A stretch of DNA of 64,000 nt from Prado023 sp963700395 (GTDB lineage Bacteria > Actinomycetota > Actinomycetes > S36-B12 > CAIYMF01): positions 248,001 to 312,000 of the forward strand of contig CAVOXI010000001.1 of assembly GCA_963700395.1 (NCBI GenBank), in the 5' to 3' direction. The notes under the pieces are model-generated. The model was given only the letters and a program-made list of their open reading frames with translations. It was not told the origin of the DNA and did no database searches. Shown piece after piece: positions 20,188 to 28,570 of this stretch (position 1 is its first letter; each line of letters starts with the position of its first letter). Made by a program: the position numbers and the translations under genes.

Positions 20188-21621
20188 GTGCGATATCTGG
20201 TGCCGTACTCGCGCAGCAGTGTCCGGATATCGTCACGACGAGCGTTGGCCGACGTCACCCACGCACCCTTCTGGTTGGACCGAGCGGAGCGCCCGGACCC
20301 TGCATCGGCCCTGGTCGCCGACACCACAGCCGACCTCGTCATCGTGGGCGGTGGCTACACCGGGATGTGGACCGCCCTGCTGGCGAAGGAGGCCGACCCC
20401 GGCCTGGACGTGCTCGTCCTGGAGGGCGGTCGCATCGCCGAGGGTGCCTCCGGTCGCAATGGCGGGTTCATGGCCGCCTCCATCACCCATGGCTTCAGCA
20501 ACGGGCTGTCACGCTGGCCCGATGAGATGACCGAGCTCACACGCCAGGGCCAGGCCAACCTCGAGGCCATCGTGGCGACGATCGAGCGCCACGCGATGGA
20601 CGTCGACCTCGCCCGGACCGGTGAGCTCGACGTCGCCACCGAGGACCACCAGGTCGCCGAGCTGGCTGCGCTCCCTGAGCTCGTGGCCCCCTACGGGGAG
20701 CGACTGGAGTTCCTCGATGGCGCGGCAACACGCGAGATGGTCAACTCCCCGCTGTACCGGGGCAGCGTGCTCAACCGCGACGGCGTGGCGCTGGTGGACC
20801 CCGCGAAGCTGAACTGGGAGCTGGCCCGCGTCGTGCGCTCGCTCGGCGTCCGGGTGCACGAGAACACTGCCGTCACCGGCCTCTCGGCGACCGCGTCCGC
20901 GGTCGAGGTGCGCACGGCCCACGCGACGGTGACGGCTCGCCAGGTGGCCCTCGGGACCAGCGCCTGGCCGAACCTCCTGCGCCGCGTCCGGCCGTTCATC
21001 ATCCCGGTCTACGACTACGCGCTCATGACCGAGCCGTTGACCGTCGAGCAGTGGGACAGCCTCGGCTGGGCGTTCCGCGGTGGCGTCGGTGACAGCAACA
21101 ACCAGTTCCACTACACGCGCCCCACCGCCGACGGCCGGCTGCTCTGGGGTGGGTTCGAAGCGATCTACCACTTCGGCAGCCGGATGGGGCCGCACCTCAA
21201 CCGCGATGATGCGACGAATGCGGTGCTGGCCGAGAACTTCTTCCAGACGTTCCCGCAGCTCGAGGGCGTGAGGTTCACGCACGCCTGGGGCGGTGCCATC
21301 GACACGTGCTCCCGGTTCAGCGCCTTCTGGGGGTCCGCCATGGGTGGCCGCGTCGCGTACAGCGTGGGGTACACCGGCCTGGGCGTGGGCGCGACGCGCT
21401 TCGGCGCCCAGGTGATGCTCGACCTGCTCGCCGGCCGCGAGACCGAGCGAACCCGCCTGACCATGGTCGGCACCCGGCCCATCCCCTTCCCGCCCGAGCC
21501 CGTGCGCAGCCCCGCTGTCGCGCTGACCCGGTGGTCACTGGACCGGGCGGACAACTCCGGGGGCCGGCGCAACCCCTGGTTGCGCGCCCTGGACCGGATG
21601 GGACTGGGCTTCGACTCATGA
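20188..21621 (+). CDS. FAD-dependent oxidoreductase (gamma-glutamylputrescine oxidase-like)
   Basis: Up to 477 residues, DAO family. FAD-binding motif ADLVIVGGGYTGMWTALLA, then EGASGRNGGFMAASITHG (the SGRNGG signature of PuuB-like enzymes), FHYTRPTADGRLLWGG, and the C-terminal FAD contact YSVGYTGLGVGATRFGAQV. It is the second such enzyme in the window and likely oxidises another amine of the pathway. The true start is uncertain: GTG 20188 is the longest, but TTG at 20245 would give the usual short lead before HAPFWLD. The gap from the kinase (20.0-20.2 kb) holds the promoter. A GATATC site lies at each side of 20190-20235, either an operator or chance. Confidence 0.8.
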   Translation: MRYLVPYSRSSVRISSRRALADVTHAPFWLDRAERPDPASALVADTTADLVIVGGGYTGMWTALLAKEADPGLDVLVLEGGRIAEGASGRNGGFMAASITHGFSNGLSRWPDEMTELTRQGQANLEAIVATIERHAMDVDLARTGELDVATEDHQVAELAALPELVAPYGERLEFLDGAATREMVNSPLYRGSVLNRDGVALVDPAKLNWELARVVRSLGVRVHENTAVTGLSATASAVEVRTAHATVTARQVALGTSAWPNLLRRVRPFIIPVYDYALMTEPLTVEQWDSLGWAFRGGVGDSNNQFHYTRPTADGRLLWGGFEAIYHFGSRMGPHLNRDDATNAVLAENFFQTFPQLEGVRFTHAWGGAIDTCSRFSAFWGSAMGGRVAYSVGYTGLGVGATRFGAQVMLDLLAGRETERTRLTMVGTRPIPFPPEPVRSPAVALTRWSLDRADNSGGRRNPWLRALDRMGLGFDS

Positions 21622-21710
21622 ACGACACTGGATCCCATCTCCCACCACACACCGCACGACCCCGCCCTGATCAGCCACATGTCCCCGAGACCGCCAACCG
21701 AGAGGCTCCC

Positions 21711-23279
21711 ATGAAGCACGTCACCCACTGGATCAACGGCGGCACCGTACGTCGCCACCGAGCCCGAGCTGCCCGGCAGACCGGGTCGGCGCGGCGCTGA
21801 CCGCCCTTCGCGACCGGGCCGTGGACCTGATCGATCCGGAGCGCAGCGGCGACATCTACGACCCGGCGACCGGCAAGGTCAGCGGGACCGTCGACTTCGC
21901 GTCGGTCCGGATCATGGACGAGGCCGTCGCCGCCGCCAAGGCCGCGTTCGCCGAGTGGGGCACGACCTCGCTGACCAGGCGCACCCAGGTCATGTTCGCC
22001 TTCCGCGAGCTGCTCAACGAGCGCAAGGAGGAGCTCGCCGCGATCATCACCGATGAGCACGGCAAGGTGCTCTCCGATGCCCTCGGCGAGGTCACCCGCG
22101 GGCTGGAGGTCGTGGAGTTCGCCTGCGGCATCCCGCACCTGCTCAAGGGCGGCTACTCGTCGGGGGTCTCCAGCAACGTCGACGTCTACTCGATGCGCAA
22201 GCCGCTGGGCGTCGTCGGCATCATCTCGCCGTTCAACTTCCCGGCGATGGTCCCGATGTGGTTCTTCCCGATCGCGATCGCCGCCGGCAACACAGTGGTC
22301 GTCAAGCCCAGCGAGAAGGACCCGAGCTCGGCCAACTTCGTCGCTGAGCTGTGGAAGGAGGCCGGCCTCCCGGACGGCGTGTTCAACGTCGTCCACGGCA
22401 ACAAGGTGGCCGTCGACGCGCTGCTCACCCACCCCGATGTGAAGGCGATCTCCTTCGTGGGCTCGACGGCGATCGCGAAGTACGTCTACGAGACGGGGAC
22501 GGCACATGGCAAGCGCGTCCAGGCCCTCGGCGGGGCGAAGAACCACATGGTGGTCCTGCCCGACGCGGACCTCGACCTCGCCGCGGACGCCGCGGTCAAC
22601 GCCGGCTTCGGCTCGGCGGGGGAGCGGTGCATGGCGATCTCCGCGCTGGTGGCCGTCGGCGACAGCGCCGACCCGCTGGTGGCCAAGATCGCCGAGCGGA
22701 TGGCCACGCTGCGCACCGGTGACGGCCGACGCGGCTGCGACATGGGCCCGCTGGTCACCGGCGTGCACCGGGACAAGGTCGTGTCCTACGTCGACGCGGG
22801 CGAGGCTGCCGGTGCGACCCTGGTCGTCGACGGGCGCAACCCGGTCGTGGACGGGGACGCTGACGGCTTCTGGCTCGGGCCGACGCTCTTCGACAACGTC
22901 ACCCCGGACATGAGCATCTACACCGACGAGATCTTCGGCCCGGTCCTCTCGGTGGTGCGCGTCGACAGCTACGAGGCCGCGCTTGAAGCTGGTCAACGAC
23001 CACCCCTATGGCAACGGCACCGCGATCTTCACCAACGACGGCGGCGCCGCCCGGCGCTACCAGGACGAGGTCGAGGTCGGCATGATCGGCATCAACGTGC
23101 CGATCCCGGTGCCGATGGCGTACTACTCGTTCGGCGGCTGGAAGGCCTCGCTGTTCGGCGACACGCACGCCCACGGCACCGAGGGCGTGCACTTCTTCAC
23201 CCGCGGCAAGGTCGTCACCTCCCGCTGGCTGGACCCCAGCCACGGCGGCATCAACCTGGGCTTCCCGACCCACGGCTGA
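21711..23279 (+). CDS. mmsA: Methylmalonate-semialdehyde dehydrogenase (CoA-acylating), three frame breaks
   Basis: A CoA-dependent ALDH that converts (methyl)malonate semialdehyde to propionyl- or acetyl-CoA, releasing CO2, in valine, beta-alanine and myo-inositol breakdown. Landmarks: MKHVTHWINGG start, GDIYDPATGKVSG, GIISPFNFPAMVPMWFFPIA, KPSEKDPSSA, QALGGAKNHMVVLPDAD, catalytic Cys in GSAGERCMAISA. Extra bases near 21747, 21775 and 22985 break it; removal gives exactly 522 codons. Compared with the common form it carries about 26 additional residues between the start motif and SGDIYDPATG (ADRVGAALTALRDRAVDLI is part of this). The ATG lies 89 bp after the oxidase stop, and the two may be cotranscribed. 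Confidence 0.85.
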
Positions 23280-23293
23280 TCCCGCCCGTGCGC

Positions 23294-23341
23294 CAATTCG
23301 GGTGCCAGTTGCCGCAAGTCGAGCAACTGGCACCCGAATTG
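23294..23341. terminator. Perfect 19-bp hairpin after mmsA
   Basis: Arms 23294-23312 (CAATTCGGGTGCCAGTTGC) and 23323-23341 are exact reverse complements around a 10-nt loop. It lies between convergent genes, 14 bp after the mmsA stop, and there is no T-run. It probably ends mmsA transcription. Confidence 0.7.
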
Positions 23342-23408
23342 CTCTCCGGCCGCGGCCGGGACGGGCGGGGTCCGGCCGGGCCGGGCGGGGCCTGGCGCTG
23401 CGGGGCGG

Positions 23409-23456
23409 GAACTTGGGATCGTCTTGCCGATAGTGCAGCAAGATGATCCCAAGTTC
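23409..23456. terminator. 19-bp hairpin before the convergent secreted-protein gene
   Basis: Arms 23409-23427 (GAACTTGGGATCGTCTTGC) and 23438-23456 pair with one G-T mismatch around a 10-nt loop. It has the same geometry as the hairpin 115 bp upstream (19-bp arms, 10-nt loop, TTGC/GCAA at the loop end). It lies 20 bp beyond the stop of the leftward gene and probably terminates it. Confidence 0.65.
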
Positions 23457-23475
23457 GTCGCGGAGTCCCGGGCGG

Positions 23476-24414
23476 CTACTGGAAGGACACCCAGCGGGGT
23501 TCGGGGCTGATCGCCATGGTCCGCTTCGGGCCCAGCATGGGCCGGTCCTCGTCGATGAAGTTCTTCCAGCCGAACACGATGCCCTTGGGGGCGCCCCTGC
23601 GCAGGGCGCTCCAGGTCGCGCGCTTGGCGGGCTGGCTGCCCAACCCGTCCATCTGGATGGCGAGGGCGAGCTCGTTGTGGGACGTGTCCAGCGACGACCG
23701 GTTGCGGATCATGGACGTGCGGAACTGATGCAGGAGCAGCATCTTCTGCGGCAGCCCCGCGTCCCGGGTGAGGTCGGCGAGCCATGCCGACACCCGGTTG
23801 ATCTCGGCGGCACTGACCGACCCGATCTGGCGCAGGTGGCGCTGCTTGGGCTTCAGCCGCCACTCCGGATCCAGGGCCAGGCCCACGTGGGGCAGTCGAA
23901 GCAGCGCGCTGTAGCGCTTGGCCTGGGTCAGGAAGTCGGTGCGACCGGGTTGGAGGTCCAGCACGACGTACACGCCGTTGCTCCCGGCTGCCTCCACCAG
24001 GGGTCGCAGCTTCGCGACCGAGGACTCGGCGGAGTAGTCCCCATCGCGTCCCGCGGAACCGCTGGCCACCGTGGCGATGATCTCCAGGGCGGGGACCACC
24101 CGGCGATCGGTGTGGGGACGGTAGGAGGCAGCGACCTTCTTGGCCCTGCGGATCGTGGCTGAGCGGCCCTGCTCCCCGAGGACTCCCAGCGCGCGGGTGC
24201 CCGGATGGCCGTACAGGGCGACGTAGGTCTTGCCCTCGAAGACCCGCGTCCCGCCACCCGGGAGCTCGAACGCTCGCGACGTTGCAGCATCCGGGACCAC
24301 CGACGCGGGGGCCGGCGCTGCGACCGATGCGACGACGAGGGCGACCGCAGCCAGCGCTGCGCCCCAGACAACACGAGAGCGACCCCCGCGGAACCTTGCC
24401 GGACCCGCCACCAT
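23476..24414 (-). CDS. Secreted protein of unknown function (TIM-barrel-like)
   Basis: 312 residues. The N-terminus is a signal peptide: basic GPARFRGGRSR, hydrophobic VVWGAALAAVALVVASVAA, then APAPA as a likely cleavage site. The mature part has alternating strand/helix segments (KTYVALYGHPGTRALGVLG, VVPALEIIATVASGS, NGVYVVLDLQPGR, HVGLALDPEWRLKPKQ, QKMLLLHQFRTSMI, KGIVFGWKNFIDED) that look like a beta/alpha barrel. Similar secreted proteins occur in many actinobacteria, but I know of no assigned activity. ATG 24414 is chosen because it has the Shine-Dalgarno GGGAGG. The frame is intact. Confidence 0.6.
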   Translation of the reverse strand: MVAGPARFRGGRSRVVWGAALAAVALVVASVAAPAPASVVPDAATSRAFELPGGGTRVFEGKTYVALYGHPGTRALGVLGEQGRSATIRRAKKVAASYRPHTDRRVVPALEIIATVASGSAGRDGDYSAESSVAKLRPLVEAAGSNGVYVVLDLQPGRTDFLTQAKRYSALLRLPHVGLALDPEWRLKPKQRHLRQIGSVSAAEINRVSAWLADLTRDAGLPQKMLLLHQFRTSMIRNRSSLDTSHNELALAIQMDGLGSQPAKRATWSALRRGAPKGIVFGWKNFIDEDRPMLGPKRTMAISPEPRWVSFQ

Positions 24415-24553
24415 GACCCCACCTCCCCGGACGGGGCAAGCGTACGGGGCAACCGCGATCAGGTCCGCTGGCGCGCGGGTCACACCAGGCCCACGCAACC
24501 GATTGCCGGTGCGCGGCCACAGTGGGAGCATCAGGAGGAGCAAGGAGGTGGAG

Positions 24554-24736
24554 ATGGAGACGCTGGCCCACATCTGCTCCCGATGCCACGGAGCGGCGGT
24601 GTTCGGATTCGGCTCGACCTGGCTGTGCGAGGACTGCTACGGGGTGATCGGATCCTGCTGCATGGAGTTCGACGGCGACGACATGTTCCTCGAGGACCGC
24701 AGCTGGTGGGAGTCCCGCATCGCACCCAAGTCCTGA
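24554..24736 (+). CDS. 60-residue Cys-rich small protein (zinc-ribbon-like)
   Basis: METLAHICSRCH begins a 60-residue protein with Cys pairs CSRC and CEDC spaced 18 residues apart, then a CC pair (GVIGSCCMEFDGDD) and an acidic, Trp-rich end. The two CxxC pairs suggest a zinc-binding knuckle. The start is well supported by a perfect AAGGAGGTG Shine-Dalgarno at 24542-24550. The hydrophobic core (AAVFGFGSTWL) is not long enough for a membrane segment. It stands alone between a divergent secreted-protein gene and agmatinase. The function is unknown. Confidence 0.6.
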   Translation: METLAHICSRCHGAAVFGFGSTWLCEDCYGVIGSCCMEFDGDDMFLEDRSWWESRIAPKS

Positions 24737-24906
24737 ACCTGCCGGCCCTGCAACCCCCGGGCGTGGAATGGTCGCCGCCCGGATGACCCCTCGTACATCC
24801 GGGTTGCGACCTGACTGAGTCATCCCCTGTCCGTCGGATGCCCAAACGGCGGGGCCATGTGATCGTCCTCACCGGGGGGCGCCTCCACTTCGGTACTGTG
24901 CCTGCC

Positions 24907-25936
24907 ATGGCGCGCTACGGAACCCAGTTCGGCCCGGACATCACCTTCCTCGGCGTGCCCAGGGCGGACCTCGACTCACCCGAGACCTGGGCTGACGCCG
25001 ACGTGGTGATCCTTGGCGCGCCGTTCGACGGCGGCACGTCCTACCGCTCGGGCGCGCGCTTCGGCCCCAAGGCCATGCGCGAGACCTGCTACCTGGCCCA
25101 TGACGGATCGCGGCCGTCGCTGGCCATGCGCGTGGACGGGCTGGCTGACCTCGGTGTGGTCGACGCCGGCGACGTCGAGATGTTCTCCGGCGACGCCGCG
25201 CGCTCGTGCGCCGACCTCGAGGCGGCGGTGACCACGGTCGCCGCCGGCGGGGCCATCCCCATCATCCTGGGCGGGGACCACACGGTGACCTGGCCCGACG
25301 TCACCGGGGTCGCCCGCGGCGGCGATCGCTGGGGCCGGGTCTCGGTGATCCACTTCGACGCGCACGCGGACACGGGTGACATCGAGTTCGGGTCGCTGAT
25401 CGGCCACGGCCAGCCGATGCGCCGTCTCATCGAGTCCGGTGCGGCGCGCGGCGATCGCTTCCTGCAGGTGGGCCTGCGCGGCTACTGGCCGCCGCCGGAG
25501 GTCCTGGACTGGATGGCCGAGCAGCGGATGCGCAGCTTCGAGATGACCGAGATCGTCGCCCGAGGCCTCGACGAGTGCCTCAGCGAGGCGTTCACCATCG
25601 CCCTGGACGACTGCGACGGGGTGTTCCTGTCGGTCGACATCGATGTCTGCGACCCGGGCCACGCGCCGGGGACCGGGACGCCGGAGCCCGGCGGACTGAG
25701 CTCCCGTCAGCTCCTCGATGCCGTGCGGCGGATCTGCTACGAGCTGCCCATCCTGGGCATGGACGTCGTCGAGGTCTCACCGCCCTACGACCATGCCGAC
25801 ATCACCGCCCTGCTCGGCAACCGGGTCGTGCTCGAGGCGCTCTCGGCCATGGCGCGCCGGCGCAGGGACGAGCGCGACGGGAACCACCTGGGACCCTCGC
25901 CAGCCACTGCTCGACGCCCGGATCCCGGGGGAGTGA
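24907..25936 (+). CDS. Agmatinase / ureohydrolase family, one frame break near the end
   Basis: A manganese ureohydrolase that would cleave agmatine to putrescine and urea; guanidinobutyrase is the main alternative. Metal ligands are visible in ILGGDHTVTWP, IHFDAHADTGD and FLSVDIDVCDPG. An extra base near 25879 breaks the C-terminus; removing it gives the tail TTWDPRQPLLDARIPGE and a stop at 25934-25936 (343 codons), 3 bp short of the convergent YhhN stop. Without correction the frame would run through that gene. A -10-like TACTGT at 24894-24899, 7 nt before the ATG, and no Shine-Dalgarno suggest a leaderless mRNA. It supplies putrescine to the aminotransferase and dehydrogenases of the region. 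Confidence 0.85.
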
Positions 25937-25939
25937 CCC

Positions 25940-26625
25940 TCAGGCCGGGACGACCACGTGCGGGTCGACCCGGCGCGCCCACCCGGTGGCGATGAGGTAC
26001 TGGGCACCCAGGTAGGTGACCAGCACGACCATGCCCCGTCCGGGGAAGCCCAGGTCCGCGAGGTCGACCCCGATGAGCATGTCCGAGACCAGGAACAGCA
26101 GGCCGCCGACCGCGATCCGCGGGAGCGCCGTGCGCGCCGCGAAGATGGCCATCACGCACAGGGCCATGCTGTAGACGGCGATCGGGACTCGCAGGTCGCC
26201 CAACCGTGGGCCGAGGACGATGTTGGCGATCGCCCAGAAGGACAGGTACGCCGATCGTGACGAGCGCCAGCCGCGAGGTCCGCACCCCAGCGCCCAGGCC
26301 GATGAAGCCCGCGATGTAGCAGACCTGCATCGCCAGGAACCCCGCCATCCCGAGGAGGAAGGTCGCGTCGTACTCCAGGCCCACGTCTCCGACGGTGGCC
26401 AGGACCAGCCCGGCGACGAGCAGCCGTGGCGCTGCGGCTGCCCAGGGCCGCCAGGACCCACAGGAGCAGGGACGGCATGAGCAGGCCCTTGACCAGCGTG
26501 TGGGCGATCCCCGAGACGCCCGCGAGGTCCATCACCGTGAAGGTGCCCCACACGACGCCCACGACGACCCATGCTGTGCGTTGGCGGCGCACCGACGCTG
26601 TGGGCTGCCTGCTGATCGTGGTCAC
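25940..26625 (-). CDS. YhhN-family membrane protein (lysoplasmalogenase-like), two frame breaks
   Basis: An integral membrane protein of about 227 residues with seven or eight helices. Segments: TAWVVVGVVWGTFTVMDLAG, GLLMPSLLLWVLAAL, then after an extra base near 26442 LLVAGLVLATVGDVGLEYDA and FLLGMAGFLAMQVCYIAGFI; after another near 26252, FWAIANIVLGPRLGDLRVPI, and near the end IAVGGLLFLVSDMLIGVDL. The DVGLEYDATFLLGMAGFLAMQ and SDMLIG regions match the YhhN family, members of which hydrolyse lysoplasmalogens. Removing two bases gives 228 codons. It is preceded on the same strand by the MarR gene (46 bp gap), so it may share its promoter. The actual substrate is unproven. Confidence 0.7.
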
Positions 26626-26671
26626 GTGCGCACCGTAGCCAGCCGGCGTCCCGGATTGCAGGGCCAGTAGG

Positions 26672-27229
26672 TCAGTTGACCCCATACCCGATGCCACGCC
26701 GGTCCGAGGGCGCCGGCTCCGCCCGCTCCACAGGGCAGCGGTCGTCGGGACACGCCAGCTCGTCGCACATCCGGCACATGAACTCCGAGGTGAGCAGGTC
26801 GTCGGTCAGGGCCTCGAGCATCATCGACAGCGTCGCCGACAGCGAGCGGCACGCCTCGTCACCGAGCGCCGACAGTGCCTGGTCGAGGACCCGCCGGCGC
26901 TGGGCGAGGACCGCTGAGGCGATGGTCTGCCCCTGCTCGGTCAGGACGAGGTGCCGAGATCGGCCGTCCACGGCCGTCACCCGATCCACGAGCCCCGCCG
27001 CCGCAAGACGATCCACGAGCTGGACCGCGCCGGGGTGGCTGATGCGCAGCCTGTGCGCCAGGAAGGAGATCGGGCGCTGCGGGTAGAAGCGCAGCGTGAT
27101 CAGGGCGGCGGGGGCGTGCCCCCCGAAGCCGGCCACCGCACCCATCCCGATCGACTGGCGGTCGACGATGGTCTGTGCCAGTGTTCCCAGGATGTTGACG
27201 GTGAATGCGCGGTCCTCCGAAACGGGCAT
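26672..27229 (-). CDS. MarR family regulator with a C-terminal Cys cluster
   Basis: 185 residues. The winged helix-turn-helix is visible in FLAHRLRISHPGAVQLVDRL and the wing in AVDGRSRHLVLTEQG. The C-terminus carries CRMCDELACPDDRC, a C-x2-C-x4-C-x4-C arrangement that could bind a metal or sense redox state; several MarR proteins of this type have it. The ATG overlaps one of two tandem TAAGnnnCTTA sites, so autoregulation is likely. It is divergent from the saccharopine-dehydrogenase-like gene, the probable second target, and leads into the YhhN gene. The frame is intact. Confidence 0.85.
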   Translation of the reverse strand: MPVSEDRAFTVNILGTLAQTIVDRQSIGMGAVAGFGGHAPAALITLRFYPQRPISFLAHRLRISHPGAVQLVDRLAAAGLVDRVTAVDGRSRHLVLTEQGQTIASAVLAQRRRVLDQALSALGDEACRSLSATLSMMLEALTDDLLTSEFMCRMCDELACPDDRCPVERAEPAPSDRRGIGYGVN

Positions 27230-27267
27230 ATAAGTACCTTACCAGATGCATAAGTCCCTTACCGGAT
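27230..27267. promoter_or_regulatory. Tandem operator for the MarR regulator
   Basis: Two 18-bp copies, ATAAGTACCTTACCAGAT (27230-27247) and ATAAGTCCCTTACCGGAT (27250-27267), differ at two positions and have a 20-bp period. Each contains the dyad TAAG-nnn-CTTA. This A/T-rich island abuts the MarR start codon and lies 66 bp before the divergent gene, so bound protein would cover both promoters. Confidence 0.6.
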
Positions 27268-27332
27268 AGCCTCGGCATCGAGACACCCAGCGGCCCCGAC
27301 CTCCGGGAGCAGCTCACCCCAAGGAGTCCAGC

Positions 27333-28554
27333 ATGCGAGTCCTCGTCGTCGGCGCCGGTGGCGTCGGATCCTCCGCAGCCCTGATCGCCGCGCGTCGCGA
27401 CTTCTTCGAGTCCTGGCTGGTGGCCGACTACGACCTCGCGCGGGCCGAGGCGCTTGTGGCCCGGATCGGGGACCCGCGCTTCGCCGCAGCCAGGATCGAC
27501 GCCGGCGACGCGCACGCGGTGGCCGCCCTGTGCCGCGCCAATGCGATCACGCACGTCCTCAACGCCGTGGACCCCCGCTACGTCCTGTCCGTCTTCGAGG
27601 GGTCCTTCCTGGCCGGGGCCAACTACATGGACACCGCGATGAGCCTGTCCAGCCGCCACCCCGAGCAGCCCTTTGCGCTGCCCGGCGTGATGCTCGGCGA
27701 CGAGCAGTTCGCCCACCACGACCAGTGGGTGGCCAGCGGGCAGCTCGCCCTCGTCGGGATGGGCGTGGAGCCGGGGCTGGCGGACGTCTTCGCCCGCTAC
27801 GCCTCCGACGAGCTGTTCAGCGAGATCGACGAGCTCGGGGTGCGCGACGCCTCCAACCTCGTCGTCGAGGGCTACGACTTCGCTCCCTCCTTCTCGATCT
27901 GGACCACCATCGAGGAGTGCCTGAACCCGCCACTGATCTGGGAGAGGGAGCGCGGCTTCTTCACGACTGAGCCCTTCAGCGAGCCCGAGGTGTTCGACTT
28001 CCCGGAGGGGATCGGACCGGTCGAGTGCGTCAACGTCGAGCACGAGGAGGTCGTGCTCATGCCGCGGGTCATCGACGCGAAGCGCGTGACCTTCAAGTTC
28101 GGACTGGGCGACGAGTTCATCGAGGTGCTGCGCACGCTGAACAAGCTGGGCCTGGACCGTACCGAGCCGGTCACGGTGCGCGGGCACCAGGTGTCGCCCC
28201 GTGACGTCGTTGCCGCCTGCCTGCCTGACCCCCTGACCCTCGGGGACAGGATGACCGGCAAGACCTGCGCCGGGCTGTGGGTCACGGGCAAGGGCAAGGA
28301 CGGCGCCCCTCGCGAGGTGTACATCTACCACGTGTCGGACAACGAGTGGACGATGGCCGAGTACGGTGCCCAGGCGGTGGTGTGGCAGACCGCCATGAAC
28401 CCGGTGGTCGCCCTCGAGCTGCTCGCGTCCGGGGCATGGAGCGGCTCCGGCGTCATCGGGCCCGAGTCCTTCGAGCCGGTGCCCTTCCTGGACCTGCTGC
28501 GCGACGGGCTACGGCGAGAAGTGGGTCGTCCAGGAGCGCACGCCCCGAGCCTGA
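27333..28554 (+). CDS. Saccharopine dehydrogenase-like NAD(P)-binding protein, one frame break
   Basis: 406 residues after removing one extra base near 28506 (exactly 407 codons). The N-terminal Rossmann motif is MRVLVVGAGGVGSSAALIAA. Downstream segments (NAVDPRYVLSVFEGSFLAGA, NYMDTAMSLSS, LVGMGVEPGLADVFARYA, PREVYIYHVSDNEWTMAEYG) match the saccharopine dehydrogenase/carboxynorspermidine synthase family, enzymes that reduce an imine formed between an amine and a keto acid or semialdehyde. The corrected C-terminus is GYGEKWVVQERTPRA. A good ribosome-binding site (AAGGAG) precedes the ATG. A role in lysine or polyamine metabolism fits the neighbourhood, but the direction and substrate cannot be told. 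Confidence 0.75.
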
Positions 28555-28570
28555 CGCGCGCAGCGGGCGC

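Noticed and set aside
20191..20235. Paired GATATC sequences as a defined operator
   Set aside because: The core is short and expected several times by chance in 64 kb; the spacing and flanks do not form a clear dyad.
24907..25995. Agmatinase with an Arg/Pro-rich C-terminal extension overlapping the YhhN gene
   Set aside because: The extension arises from an extra base near 25879; the other frame gives a sensible tail and a stop 3 bp before the convergent gene.
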